Assembly: GCA_007134165.1 (NCBI GenBank)
Contig: SLLJ01000369.1
Span: 1-14,948 of the forward strand
Source: Nitriliruptoraceae bacterium
Lineage (GTDB): Bacteria > Actinomycetota > Nitriliruptoria > Nitriliruptorales > Nitriliruptoraceae
Direction of reading: 5' to 3'
DNA: 14,948 bases
Below, one piece after another: positions 6,843-13,500 of this stretch; position 1 is the first letter of the stretch; each line of letters begins with the position of its first letter. Below the pieces are notes generated by a model that saw only the letters and a list, made by a program, of their open reading frames with translations, did not search any database and was not told the origin of the DNA. The position numbers and the translations under genes are program-made.

Positions 6843-7379
6843 CTAGCGCCCCTCCAGGGTGAGCGGCGCGTCGGCACCGAGCGTGACCGCATCCTGGCGT
6901 CGCCCGGCGATCCGGTCGGGCAGCGACTCGTGCTGGATCATGTGCTGCAGGGTGATGATGCCGTCGAGCAGCGCCTCGGGGCGCGGCGGGCAACCCGGCA
7001 CATAGACGTCGACGGGGATGACCTGATCCACGCCCTTGGTCACCGAGTAGCTGTCCCAGTAGGGGCCACCGCAGTTCGCACACGAGCCGAACGAGATCAC
7101 GTACTTGGGCTCGGGCATCTCCTCGTAGAGCCGCTTGACCGCCGGGGCCATCTTGTCGGTCAGCGTGCCCGACACCACCAGCAGGTCCGCCTGCCGCGGC
7201 CCGTGGGCGAAGGGGATCACCCCCAACCGGATGAAGTCGTGCCGCGAGGTCGACGCGGCGATGAACTCGATCGCACAGCAGGCCAGCCCGAAGTTGAAGC
7301 ACCACAGCGAGAACTTCCGGCCCCAGTTGAAGACGTAGCGCACCGGCTTGGGCAACTCGACCTGATCCATCACTCCCAT
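6843..7379 (-). CDS. nuoB: NADH-quinone oxidoreductase subunit B
   Basis: Subunit that carries the terminal [4Fe-4S] cluster N2, which donates electrons to quinone. The expected ligands are present: tandem Cys34-Cys35 in FGLACCAIEF, Cys100 in SFGSCANCGGPYWDSYS, and Cys130 in VPGCPPRPEALL. The Cys35-Cys100 spacing of 65 matches canonical NuoB, but the Cys100-Cys130 interval is one residue longer and includes an extra Cys103. Canonical NuoB has CASSGG here; the CANCGG version is typical of archaeal Fpo-type and EFG-less bacterial complexes. The ATG at 7379 was chosen because a GAAAGG lies nine bases upstream; it overlaps the nuoA end by ten bases. A second ATG at 7370, overlapping by one base, is also possible and would give a protein three residues shorter. 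Confidence 0.95.
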   Translation of the reverse strand: MGVMDQVELPKPVRYVFNWGRKFSLWCFNFGLACCAIEFIAASTSRHDFIRLGVIPFAHGPRQADLLVVSGTLTDKMAPAVKRLYEEMPEPKYVISFGSCANCGGPYWDSYSVTKGVDQVIPVDVYVPGCPPRPEALLDGIITLQHMIQHESLPDRIAGRRQDAVTLGADAPLTLEGR

Positions 7380-7753
7380 GTGAGGACGCCTTTCTTCCAC
7401 GCGTAGGCGAGACCCTCCAGCAGCGTCCCGACGAACAGGAACATGGCCACGATCGCGAACGTCGGCGAGATCGGCGTGGTCGCATCCAGATCGCCGACGA
7501 TCACCGCCCACGGCAGCAGGAACAGCGCCTCCACGTCGAAGATCACGAACAGGAAGGCGAAGACGTAGTAGCGGATGCTGGTCTGTGACCATCCCACGCC
7601 TGCCGCGTCCACGCCGCACTCGTAGGTGGTCAGCTTCTGCGGGGTGGGGACCGAGGGTCGCATCACTCGGTTGAGCAGCATGATGATCGCGTACAGCACG
7701 CTGCCCGCGATCACCAAGATCGCCAGCGTGCCGTACTGCTCGCCGAAGCTCAC
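7370..7753 (-). CDS. nuoA: NADH-quinone oxidoreductase subunit A
   Basis: Small membrane subunit (ND3/Nqo7 family) beside the quinone site. It is 127 residues, usual length, with three hydrophobic helices (about 8-28, 62-86 and 98-116). The conserved loop YECGVDAAG (44-52) contains Cys46, the equivalent of the ND3 switch-loop cysteine. RYYVFAFLFVIFDVEALFLL (61-80) contains the conserved Asp73 and Glu75. The start is a GTG at 7753 with a strong GGGGAGGA ribosome site five bases upstream. It is the first gene of the second nuo block, after a 191-base gap holding promoter-like sequence, so it probably begins its own transcript. Confidence 0.97.
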   Translation of the reverse strand: MSFGEQYGTLAILVIAGSVLYAIIMLLNRVMRPSVPTPQKLTTYECGVDAAGVGWSQTSIRYYVFAFLFVIFDVEALFLLPWAVIVGDLDATTPISPTFAIVAMFLFVGTLLEGLAYAWKKGVLTWE

Positions 7754-7806
7754 CGCGGTCCTCCCCAGCTCTCAGCGCCGTGGGCCGTGGCTCCCCGCGA
7801 CGCACC

Positions 7807-7827
7807 GGCGCCGCGTCGTCCGGCGCC
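7807..7827 (-). promoter_or_regulatory. Second GC-rich hairpin in the nuoA leader
   Basis: GGCGCCG (7807-7813) pairs with CGGCGCC (7821-7827) around a seven-base loop. It lies between the first hairpin and the nuoA ribosome site. In such GC-rich DNA a seven-base stem can arise by chance, so the evidence is weak. Confidence 0.3.
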
Positions 7828-7843
7828 CCGTGGCGTCGGACCC

Positions 7844-7868
7844 GGTGCACCCGACGAGCGGGTGCGCC
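7844..7868 (-). promoter_or_regulatory. Hairpin in the nuoA leader (7-bp perfect stem, extendable)
   Basis: GCACCCG (7847-7853) and CGGGTGC (7859-7865) form a perfect seven-base-pair stem with a five-base loop. After one mismatch two more G-C pairs extend it to 7844 and 7868. No T-run follows on the minus strand, so it is not a textbook terminator. If the candidate promoter is right, it sits about 25-50 bases into the leader. It could be a weak terminator, a stability element or a regulatory fold. Confidence 0.45.
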
Positions 7869-7898
7869 ACGACCCGGGGTTCTGGGCCGTGGATCGGG

Positions 7899-7928
7899 AG
7901 CCTAGCAACCTGCCGGACACCGCCCCAA
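7899..7928 (-). promoter_or_regulatory. Candidate sigma-70-type promoter for the second nuo block
   Basis: On the minus strand TTGGGG (7928-7923) is separated by 18 bases from TAGGCT (7904-7899). The TAGGCT element fits the TANNNT -10 pattern common in actinobacteria; the -35 matches TTGACA at only three positions. The predicted start of transcription is near 7892, which would give a leader of about 140 bases before nuoA. It lies after the ung stop and before nuoA, where a promoter is expected. Confidence 0.45.
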
Positions 7929-7944
7929 CGGCACCCCCCGGACC

Positions 7945-8634
7945 TCACGGCAGGCGCCAGTCGACCGGCTCTGCGCCCTGCTCGACCAACGCCTGGTTGA
8001 CTCGGCTGAAGGGCCGGGAGCCGAAGAACCCCCGGCGTGCCGACAGCGGGCTCGGATGGGACGAGGTGATCGCCGGCACCGGCCCGAGCAGCCCGGCCAG
8101 CCGACGTGCATCCGCTCCCCACAGGATCGCCACCAACGGCTGTTGGCGGGCCAGAAGCGCCCGGATCGCCTGCTCGGTGACCTCTTCCCAGCCCCAACCG
8201 CGGTGCGAACCCGGGGCCCCGGCGCGCACCGTGAGGCAGCGGTTGAGCAGCAGCACCCCCTGGTCCGCCCAAGGGGTGAGATCACCGCTGGTGGGCATCG
8301 GCAGGTCGAGGTCGGTGCCGTACTCGGTGAGGATGTTGACCAGGCTGCCGGGCAGGGGCCGCACCTCGGGAGCGACCGAGAACGACAGGCCGACCGCGTG
8401 CCCGGGTGTCGGATAGGGGTCCTGGCCCACCAGCAGCACCCGCACCTGCGCCAACGGCCGGGCGAAGGCGGCCAGCACCCGGCCGGCCGCCGGCAGGAAG
8501 CCGCGCCCCTCGGCCTGCTCGGTGCGCAGCCGCAGGCCGAGCTCGCGGATGCGTGGCTCGACGGGTGCCAGCGCCTGCGCCCAGTCGGGGTCGATCAGTT
8601 CGGCCAGTGGTTTCGGACCGCTCGGCGCGCTCAC
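7945..8634 (-). CDS. ung: Uracil-DNA glycosylase, family 1
   Basis: Removes uracil from DNA, starting base-excision repair in the cytoplasm. The 229-residue protein has the water-activating motif GQDPYP (70-75) with catalytic Asp72, followed by TPGHAVGLSFSV. It also has LLLN (128-131) with the uracil-binding Asn131, and the DNA-intercalation motif HPSPLS (193-198) with His193. It ends FFGSRPFSRVNQ and DWRLP. The whole pattern closely resembles mycobacterial Ung. The GTG start at 8634 overlaps the stop of the upstream DUF2993 gene as GTGA, with GGAGG four bases before it, so it is translated from the same message. It is the last gene of block 1 and has no obvious functional link to respiration. 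Confidence 0.96.
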   Translation of the reverse strand: MSAPSGPKPLAELIDPDWAQALAPVEPRIRELGLRLRTEQAEGRGFLPAAGRVLAAFARPLAQVRVLLVGQDPYPTPGHAVGLSFSVAPEVRPLPGSLVNILTEYGTDLDLPMPTSGDLTPWADQGVLLLNRCLTVRAGAPGSHRGWGWEEVTEQAIRALLARQQPLVAILWGADARRLAGLLGPVPAITSSHPSPLSARRGFFGSRPFSRVNQALVEQGAEPVDWRLP

Positions 8635-9305
8635 GCCGCCTCCGCCAGCGGTCCCTCGCAGCCGGGCGAGCCGTCGATCCCGGCGACCACGTCGACCCGG
8701 ACCGTGGCGGTGGCCTCGCCCGAGCGCAACTCGACCCGGTCCACCCGCAGGTCCTCGGGCAGGGTGACCTCCGCCTCCAGGCCCAGCCGCGACCACCAGG
8801 CCGGCGGCAGCCCGCCAGGAGCCAGGGTCAGCACCCCGTCCTCGACGCGTACGGCGGCGGTGACCTCCACCGCGGCCACCCCCACCCGCAGCTGCCCGGG
8901 CCGGAAGCGCACGGTGGGCTGGAGGCCGAAGGGCACCTGGGTGGCGAGGTAGTCCTCGACGTCGGTGTCCCGCAGGGTGATCTCGAGGGTGGCCTCGGGC
9001 GGCTCGGGTGCCAACGGCGCGTACGGCGCCAGTGCCACGGGCAGTTGCAGGCGCGCCTGATCGAGGCGGAGCCCCTGCACCTCGAGTCCGGTCACCTCCA
9101 CCTCGACGTCGCGGGCACGGCCCACCAGCAACCGGGGGGTGACCGGTCGGGCAACCGAGGCGATCTCCACGCGCTCGTAGGGTAGGCAGCGTCCGAGCGC
9201 CGATCCGAGCACCCGCTCGGCGATCGGCACCGCCGCGATCTCCACCAGCAACCCGAGGGCCAGGACCAGGGCCGCGGCGATCCCCGCCACCCGCCGGCCG
9301 CTCAT
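8631..9305 (-). CDS. DUF2993 (LmeA-type) exported envelope protein
   Basis: 224 residues. The N-terminus has a short basic start (SGRR) and one hydrophobic segment (about 7-28), which fits a Sec signal or membrane anchor. There is no lipobox that I can see. The remainder is a beta-rich pattern of alternating short hydrophobic strands, with the layout of DUF2993: AERVLGSALG, then LLVGRARDVEVEVTGLEVQG, an LRDTDVEDYLATQV segment, and a C-terminal strand pair. In mycobacteria a DUF2993 member, LmeA, takes part in lipomannan elongation. Whether this distant relative has that role cannot be told. The ATG overlaps the upstream prenyl synthase stop as ATGA and its own end overlaps ung, so the three are co-translated. 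The family call is by pattern and moderately secure. Confidence 0.65.
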   Translation of the reverse strand: MSGRRVAGIAAALVLALGLLVEIAAVPIAERVLGSALGRCLPYERVEIASVARPVTPRLLVGRARDVEVEVTGLEVQGLRLDQARLQLPVALAPYAPLAPEPPEATLEITLRDTDVEDYLATQVPFGLQPTVRFRPGQLRVGVAAVEVTAAVRVEDGVLTLAPGGLPPAWWSRLGLEAEVTLPEDLRVDRVELRSGEATATVRVDVVAGIDGSPGCEGPLAEAA

Positions 9306-10354
9306 CCCGCGCGGTCCAGCGCGTAGTCGGCCAGGCGGGTCAGCGCGGAGACCACCGGTCGGTCACCGAACGGCGTGAGCGATTCGGTGGCGGCGTGCAC
9401 GTAGGCGGCCGCGTGCTGGCGGGAGCGATCCAGCGCGTCGCCGGCGCGCAGCAGGGAGATGGCCCGAGCCACCTCGGCGTCGCTGAGTTCCCCCGCGAGC
9501 AGCGTGGCGAGCTCGCCGTCGGGTTCGGCCTGAAGCGCATAGAGCACCGGCAGGGTTCGCACGCCCTCGCGCAGGTCGGTGCCAGGCGTCTTGCCCGAAT
9601 CCTCGTGGTCGGAGGCGATGTCGAGCACGTCGTCGGAGAGTTGGAAGGCCATGCCCACGTTCCAGCCGTAGCGGGCGGCCGCGTCCACGCCATCGAGGTC
9701 CACCCCCGAGAGCATCGCGCCGTACCGGCAGGAGGTCTCGATCAGCGAGGCGGTCTTGCCCGAGACCACCTCGAGGTAGTGCTCGAGGGTGGGGGTGACC
9801 GTCGGCACGTCGGGCGGCAGTGCCCCGAAGGAACCCTGGACCTCGCGGATCTGTCCCTCGCAGAGCCGGGCCAGCGTGCGCGCCATGATCCGGGTCACCT
9901 CGACGCCCAGGGCCGCAGAGAGGTCCGAAGCGCAGGCGAACAGGTAGTCGCCGGTGAGGATCGCGACCGTGTTGTCCCAGCGGTTGTTGGCCGAGGGGGT
10001 GCCGCGCCGGGCGGGCGCCTCGTCGATGACGTCGTCGTGGTAGAGGGTTGCCAGGTGCACCAATTCCACGATCGCGGCGGCATCGACCAGTTCGGGGCGG
10101 GTCGGGTCGCCCAGGTGCCCGGTGAGGGCGACCAGCAACGGCCGGAAACGCTTGCCGCCGGCGCTGATGAGGTAGCGGGCCGCCTGGTCGACGAAGGCAT
10201 GGCTGGATCCGACCTGCTCGTGCAGCCGGTGCTCGACGGCCTCGAGCAGCCCGGCGACGGGCAGACCGCGGGCCTCGAGCTCGTCGAGGACCGGACCCGG
10301 GATCGCCAGGCGGGCGATGCGGGGCTCGCCGGTGGCGCGGCGGCGGAACCTCAC
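9302..10354 (-). CDS. Long-chain polyprenyl diphosphate synthase
   Basis: Makes a long all-trans prenyl diphosphate from isopentenyl diphosphate, in actinobacteria most likely the side chain of menaquinone. The 350-residue protein has GGKRFRP (66-72) for substrate phosphate binding, the first aspartate-rich motif DDVID (107-111) and the second DDVLD (241-245). Ala102, five residues before the first motif, is small, which is typical of long-chain enzymes because bulky residues there stop elongation. The start is a GTG at 10354 overlapping the nuoN stop as GTGA. No strong ribosome site is visible, so it may depend on coupling with nuoN. Placement directly after nuoN links quinone supply to the quinone-reducing complex. 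Exact chain length (hepta-, octa- or nonaprenyl) is not readable from sequence alone. Confidence 0.92.
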   Translation of the reverse strand: MRFRRRATGEPRIARLAIPGPVLDELEARGLPVAGLLEAVEHRLHEQVGSSHAFVDQAARYLISAGGKRFRPLLVALTGHLGDPTRPELVDAAAIVELVHLATLYHDDVIDEAPARRGTPSANNRWDNTVAILTGDYLFACASDLSAALGVEVTRIMARTLARLCEGQIREVQGSFGALPPDVPTVTPTLEHYLEVVSGKTASLIETSCRYGAMLSGVDLDGVDAAARYGWNVGMAFQLSDDVLDIASDHEDSGKTPGTDLREGVRTLPVLYALQAEPDGELATLLAGELSDAEVARAISLLRAGDALDRSRQHAAAYVHAATESLTPFGDRPVVSALTRLADYALDRAG

Positions 10355-11991
10355 CGGACCAACGCCGCGGCGTTGCTGGCCAGGTCCAGGAACAGCTGGG
10401 GTTGGATGCCGAGGTAGATGACCAGGACCGCCGAAACCGAGACCGTCACCGACAGTCCCGTCGACACCTGTGGCCGGCCACGCTCACCGGTGGGCTCCTC
10501 GAGGAACATCACCCCGGCGATGCGCAGGTAGAAGAACGCGGCCACCACGCTGGAGACCACCCCGATGACCACCAGCCAGGTCAGCCCGGCGTCGATGCCG
10601 GCACGGAAGACCATCAGCTTGCCGACGAACCCGGCGGTCGCGGGGATGCCGGCCAGCGACAGCATCGACAGCGCGAGGACCGCGGCGAGGTCGGGTGCCT
10701 CGCGGCCCAGACCGCGGAGATCGGCGAACGTGACCTCACCCTGGCGTCGACGCTCCAGCGCGATCAGGGCCCCGAAAGCCGCCGCGGTGCCGATCGCGTA
10801 GGTCAGCAGGTACCACAGGGTGGCCGACAGCCCGTCAGCGGAGTTGGCCACCACCCCGATGGTTGCGTAGCCGGCGTGGGTGATCGACGAGTAGGCCAGG
10901 ATGCGCTTGAGGTCGCGCTGCACGATGGCGAGGTAGGCGCCGTAGAGCATCGTGATCGCGGCCAGGACCGAGAGCACCGGCACCCACAGAGCCTCGAGGG
11001 TCGGGAAGGCCACCAGGTACAACCGCAGGATGACCGCGAAGCCGGCCGCCTTGGTCGCTGCGGCCATGAACGCGGTGATGTTGGTCGGGGCACCCTGGTA
11101 GACGTCGGGCGTCCACAGGTGGAAGGGCGCGAGCGAGACCTTGAAGGCGACCCCTACGGTGATCAGCGCCAGGCCGATCGCCGCGACCGACCGCGGGGTG
11201 GTCACCAGTCCGATGGTCAGGCCGATCGCCGGCAGGTCGACGGTACCGGTGGCGACGTACACCAGCGCCATGCCGTACAGCAGCACCGCCGAGGCAATCG
11301 CGCTGGTCACGAAGTACTTCAGCCCCGCCTCCTCGGAGCGGCGGTCGCGCCGCGCCCAGCCGGCGAGGATGTACAGCGAGAGGGTGAAGACCTCGAGCGC
11401 GATGAAGATCGTGATCAGGTCGTTGGCCGTACCCAGGGCCGCCATCCCGACGGTGGCCAGCAGCAGCAGCGGTTCGAACTCCGAGCGGTAGATCCTCCGT
11501 TGCCGGAGGTAGCCATACCCCATCGGGATCACCAGCAGTGCGGTGACGTACACCGTCAGCCGGGTGAACAGCGCGATGCCGTCGTTGGCGATCGATCCCT
11601 GCAGCGCGTTCTGCACCAGCATCGGGCCCTCGCCCACCGGGGCGAGCACGGCGGTGTACTGCCACAGCGTCAGCACCAGCGCACCGGCCAGGGCCAGCCC
11701 CGCCCCCCAGGCCTGGACCAGGGAGGGGGTCCGGGGGAAGGCGACGACCAATGCGGGCAGGGCGACACCCAGCACCACCGCGACGGCGCCGGGCAGGTTC
11801 AGTTCGATGGTGATCAACCACACCCCGAGGGCCACCGCGGCCAGCCCCACGGGAGCGGCCACGGCCATGCGGCGCCGACCGGCGACCCCGAGCAGCAGCA
11901 GCACCAGCGCCGCGGTGGTGGGAACCAGTTCGGGCGCGAAGCTCGACCAGGCGATGTCGGGCACCCCGAGGGCGGATTGCGCGAGGAACAT
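10351..11991 (-). CDS. nuoN: NADH-quinone oxidoreductase subunit N
   Basis: Proton-pumping antiporter-like membrane subunit nearest the quinone module. It is 546 residues with about 14 hydrophobic helices. The channel residues are present: Glu200 in IALEVFTLSLYILAG, Lys284 in GVAFKVSLAPFHLWTPDVYQ, Lys314 in AAATKAAGF, and Lys458 in GFVGKLMVF. The last is Lys, as usual in NuoN. DLKRILAYSSITHAGY (360-375) is the NuoN-style loop. The ATG at 11991 is 12 bases after the nuoM stop, and the stop itself is embedded in a TAGGAG ribosome site. The gene overlaps the downstream prenyl synthase. It belongs to block 1, together with the right-hand nuoL and nuoM. Confidence 0.97.
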   Translation of the reverse strand: MFLAQSALGVPDIAWSSFAPELVPTTAALVLLLLGVAGRRRMAVAAPVGLAAVALGVWLITIELNLPGAVAVVLGVALPALVVAFPRTPSLVQAWGAGLALAGALVLTLWQYTAVLAPVGEGPMLVQNALQGSIANDGIALFTRLTVYVTALLVIPMGYGYLRQRRIYRSEFEPLLLLATVGMAALGTANDLITIFIALEVFTLSLYILAGWARRDRRSEEAGLKYFVTSAIASAVLLYGMALVYVATGTVDLPAIGLTIGLVTTPRSVAAIGLALITVGVAFKVSLAPFHLWTPDVYQGAPTNITAFMAAATKAAGFAVILRLYLVAFPTLEALWVPVLSVLAAITMLYGAYLAIVQRDLKRILAYSSITHAGYATIGVVANSADGLSATLWYLLTYAIGTAAAFGALIALERRRQGEVTFADLRGLGREAPDLAAVLALSMLSLAGIPATAGFVGKLMVFRAGIDAGLTWLVVIGVVSSVVAAFFYLRIAGVMFLEEPTGERGRPQVSTGLSVTVSVSAVLVIYLGIQPQLFLDLASNAAALVR

Positions 11992-12003
11992 CGGGGCAGG
12001 CTC

Positions 12004-13497
12004 CTACGGCTCGGTGGTGAGTGCGGCGGCGGGTAGCGACGGATCCTCGATGCCGACCTCGACCAATACCCGGTCCACGGCGGGTTCCACGACGTCGAAC
12101 AGCGGCTGGGGATAGACCCCGATGACCACGATCAGCGCCACGATCGGCGCCAGCACGCCCACCTCGCGGGGCTTGAGGTCCACGGTGTTGAGGTTGTCGG
12201 CGCCCTCGAGGGGGCCGTGGAACATCCGCTGGTAGGCCCACAGCAGGTACAGCGCGGCGAGCACGGCCCCGAAGGAGGCGAGCACCGCTGCGGTGCGGTT
12301 GGTGGCGAAGGTGCCCAGCAGGATCGGGAACTCGCCGACGAAGCCGTTGAGTCCGGGCAGCGCCAGCGAGGACAGCGACACCACCAGCCACAGCCCGGCC
12401 ATCACCGGCACCTGCTTGGCAAGGCCCCCGAAGGCGGCGATCTGCCGGGTGTGCCGGCGTTCGTAGAGGAACCCGATGAGCAGGAACAGCGCCCCGGTGG
12501 ACAACCCGTGGTTGATCATCTGCACCACCGACGCCGAGGTGGCGGTGGTGTTGAGCGCGAAGGTGCCGAGCACCACGAAGCCCATGTGGCTCACCGAGGA
12601 GTAGGCGATCAGCTTCTTGATGTCGGACTGCATGAGCGCGACGATCGCCCCGTAGAGGATGCCGATCACTGACAGGGCCAGCAGCCACGGGGCGAACTCG
12701 ACGGTGGCGTCGGGGAAGAAGGGCAGCGCGTAGCGCAGCAGCCCGAAGGTGCCCATCTTGAGCAGCACCGCGGCCAGGAACACCGAGCCGCCGGTGGGCG
12801 CCTCGGTGTGCGCGTCGGGCAGCCAGGTGTGGACCGGGAACAACGGCACCTTCACCGCGAACGCGAGCACGAAGGCGGTGAACAGCCAGCGCTGCTCGAC
12901 GAGTCCGAGCTCCAGCGCACGGGCGTCCTCGTAGGCGAACGACCCGGTCTGCGCGAACAGGTAGAGGATGGCCACGAGCATCAGCAGCCCGCCGGCCAGG
13001 GTGTAGAGGAAGAACTTGACGGCCGCGTAACGGCGGTTGGCGCCGCCCCAGATCCCGATGATGAGGTACATCGGTACGAGCGTGAACTCGAAGAAGATGT
13101 AGAACAGCAGCAGGTCGGTGGCCGCGAACACGCCGATCACGGCGGCCTCGAGCACGAGGAAGGCCGCCACGTAGCCGCGCAGCCGGTCTCGCACGCTGTC
13201 GAAGGAGGCCAGCAGGATCAGCGGGGTGAGGAAGGTGGTCAACAGAATCAGCAGCAAACTGACTCCGTCGACGGCGAGCGCGAAGCTCGCCCCGATCGCC
13301 GGGATCCAGGTCAGCTGCTCGGTGAGCTGCATCCCCCCGCCGCCGACGTCGAAGGCGGCGAGCAGCACCACGGAGGTGATCAGCGCGCCCGTGGAGGCCA
13401 CCAGCCCGATCAGCCGGGTGGTGCGCTCGTCGTCGGAGGCCAGCAGCGCCAGCGCTCCCAGCAGGGGCAGCGCGATCGTGATCGTGATGGGACCCAT
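12004..13497 (-). CDS. nuoM: NADH-quinone oxidoreductase subunit M
   Basis: Central proton-pumping antiporter-like membrane subunit of complex I. It is 497 residues, usual length. Key residues are Glu137 in FFEFTLVPMYLIIG, Lys216 in AVKVPLFPVHTWLPDAHTEA, Lys247 in VLLKMGTFGLLR, and Glu389 in LNGFVGEF. These match Glu144, Lys234, Lys265 and Glu407 of E. coli NuoM. The HTWLPDAHTEAPT and SSVSHMGFVVLG segments identify it as M rather than L or N. The ATG at 13497 is three bases after the nuoL stop, with GAGGT just upstream overlapping the end of nuoL. Confidence 0.97.
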   Translation of the reverse strand: MGPITITIALPLLGALALLASDDERTTRLIGLVASTGALITSVVLLAAFDVGGGGMQLTEQLTWIPAIGASFALAVDGVSLLLILLTTFLTPLILLASFDSVRDRLRGYVAAFLVLEAAVIGVFAATDLLLFYIFFEFTLVPMYLIIGIWGGANRRYAAVKFFLYTLAGGLLMLVAILYLFAQTGSFAYEDARALELGLVEQRWLFTAFVLAFAVKVPLFPVHTWLPDAHTEAPTGGSVFLAAVLLKMGTFGLLRYALPFFPDATVEFAPWLLALSVIGILYGAIVALMQSDIKKLIAYSSVSHMGFVVLGTFALNTTATSASVVQMINHGLSTGALFLLIGFLYERRHTRQIAAFGGLAKQVPVMAGLWLVVSLSSLALPGLNGFVGEFPILLGTFATNRTAAVLASFGAVLAALYLLWAYQRMFHGPLEGADNLNTVDLKPREVGVLAPIVALIVVIGVYPQPLFDVVEPAVDRVLVEVGIEDPSLPAAALTTEP

Positions 13498-13500
13498 CGG

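Larger units (their letters stand above)
7754..7944. other. 191-base non-coding gap between ung and nuoA
   Basis: The only sizeable gap in the window; all other genes overlap or lie within 13 bases of each other. Read on the minus strand it holds a possible promoter near its upstream end, two GC-rich hairpins, and the nuoA ribosome site. I found no credible coding frame with a family signature and no clear U-tract terminator for ung. Confidence 0.8.

Noticed and set aside
7844..7868. Hairpin as an intrinsic terminator for ung
   Set aside because: No T-tract follows on the minus strand and it is about 80 bases beyond the ung stop, after a promoter-like site; kept only as a leader hairpin.
8410..8428. 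Uracil-DNA glycosylase motif reads GQDPYP where E. coli has GQDPYH
   Set aside because: The Pro form is normal in actinobacterial Ung such as that of Mycobacterium, so it is not a sign of lost activity.
10402..12036. 544-codon plus-strand frame opposite nuoN
   Set aside because: Antisense shadow with Gln/Asp/His/Arg-rich sequence and no recognisable domain.
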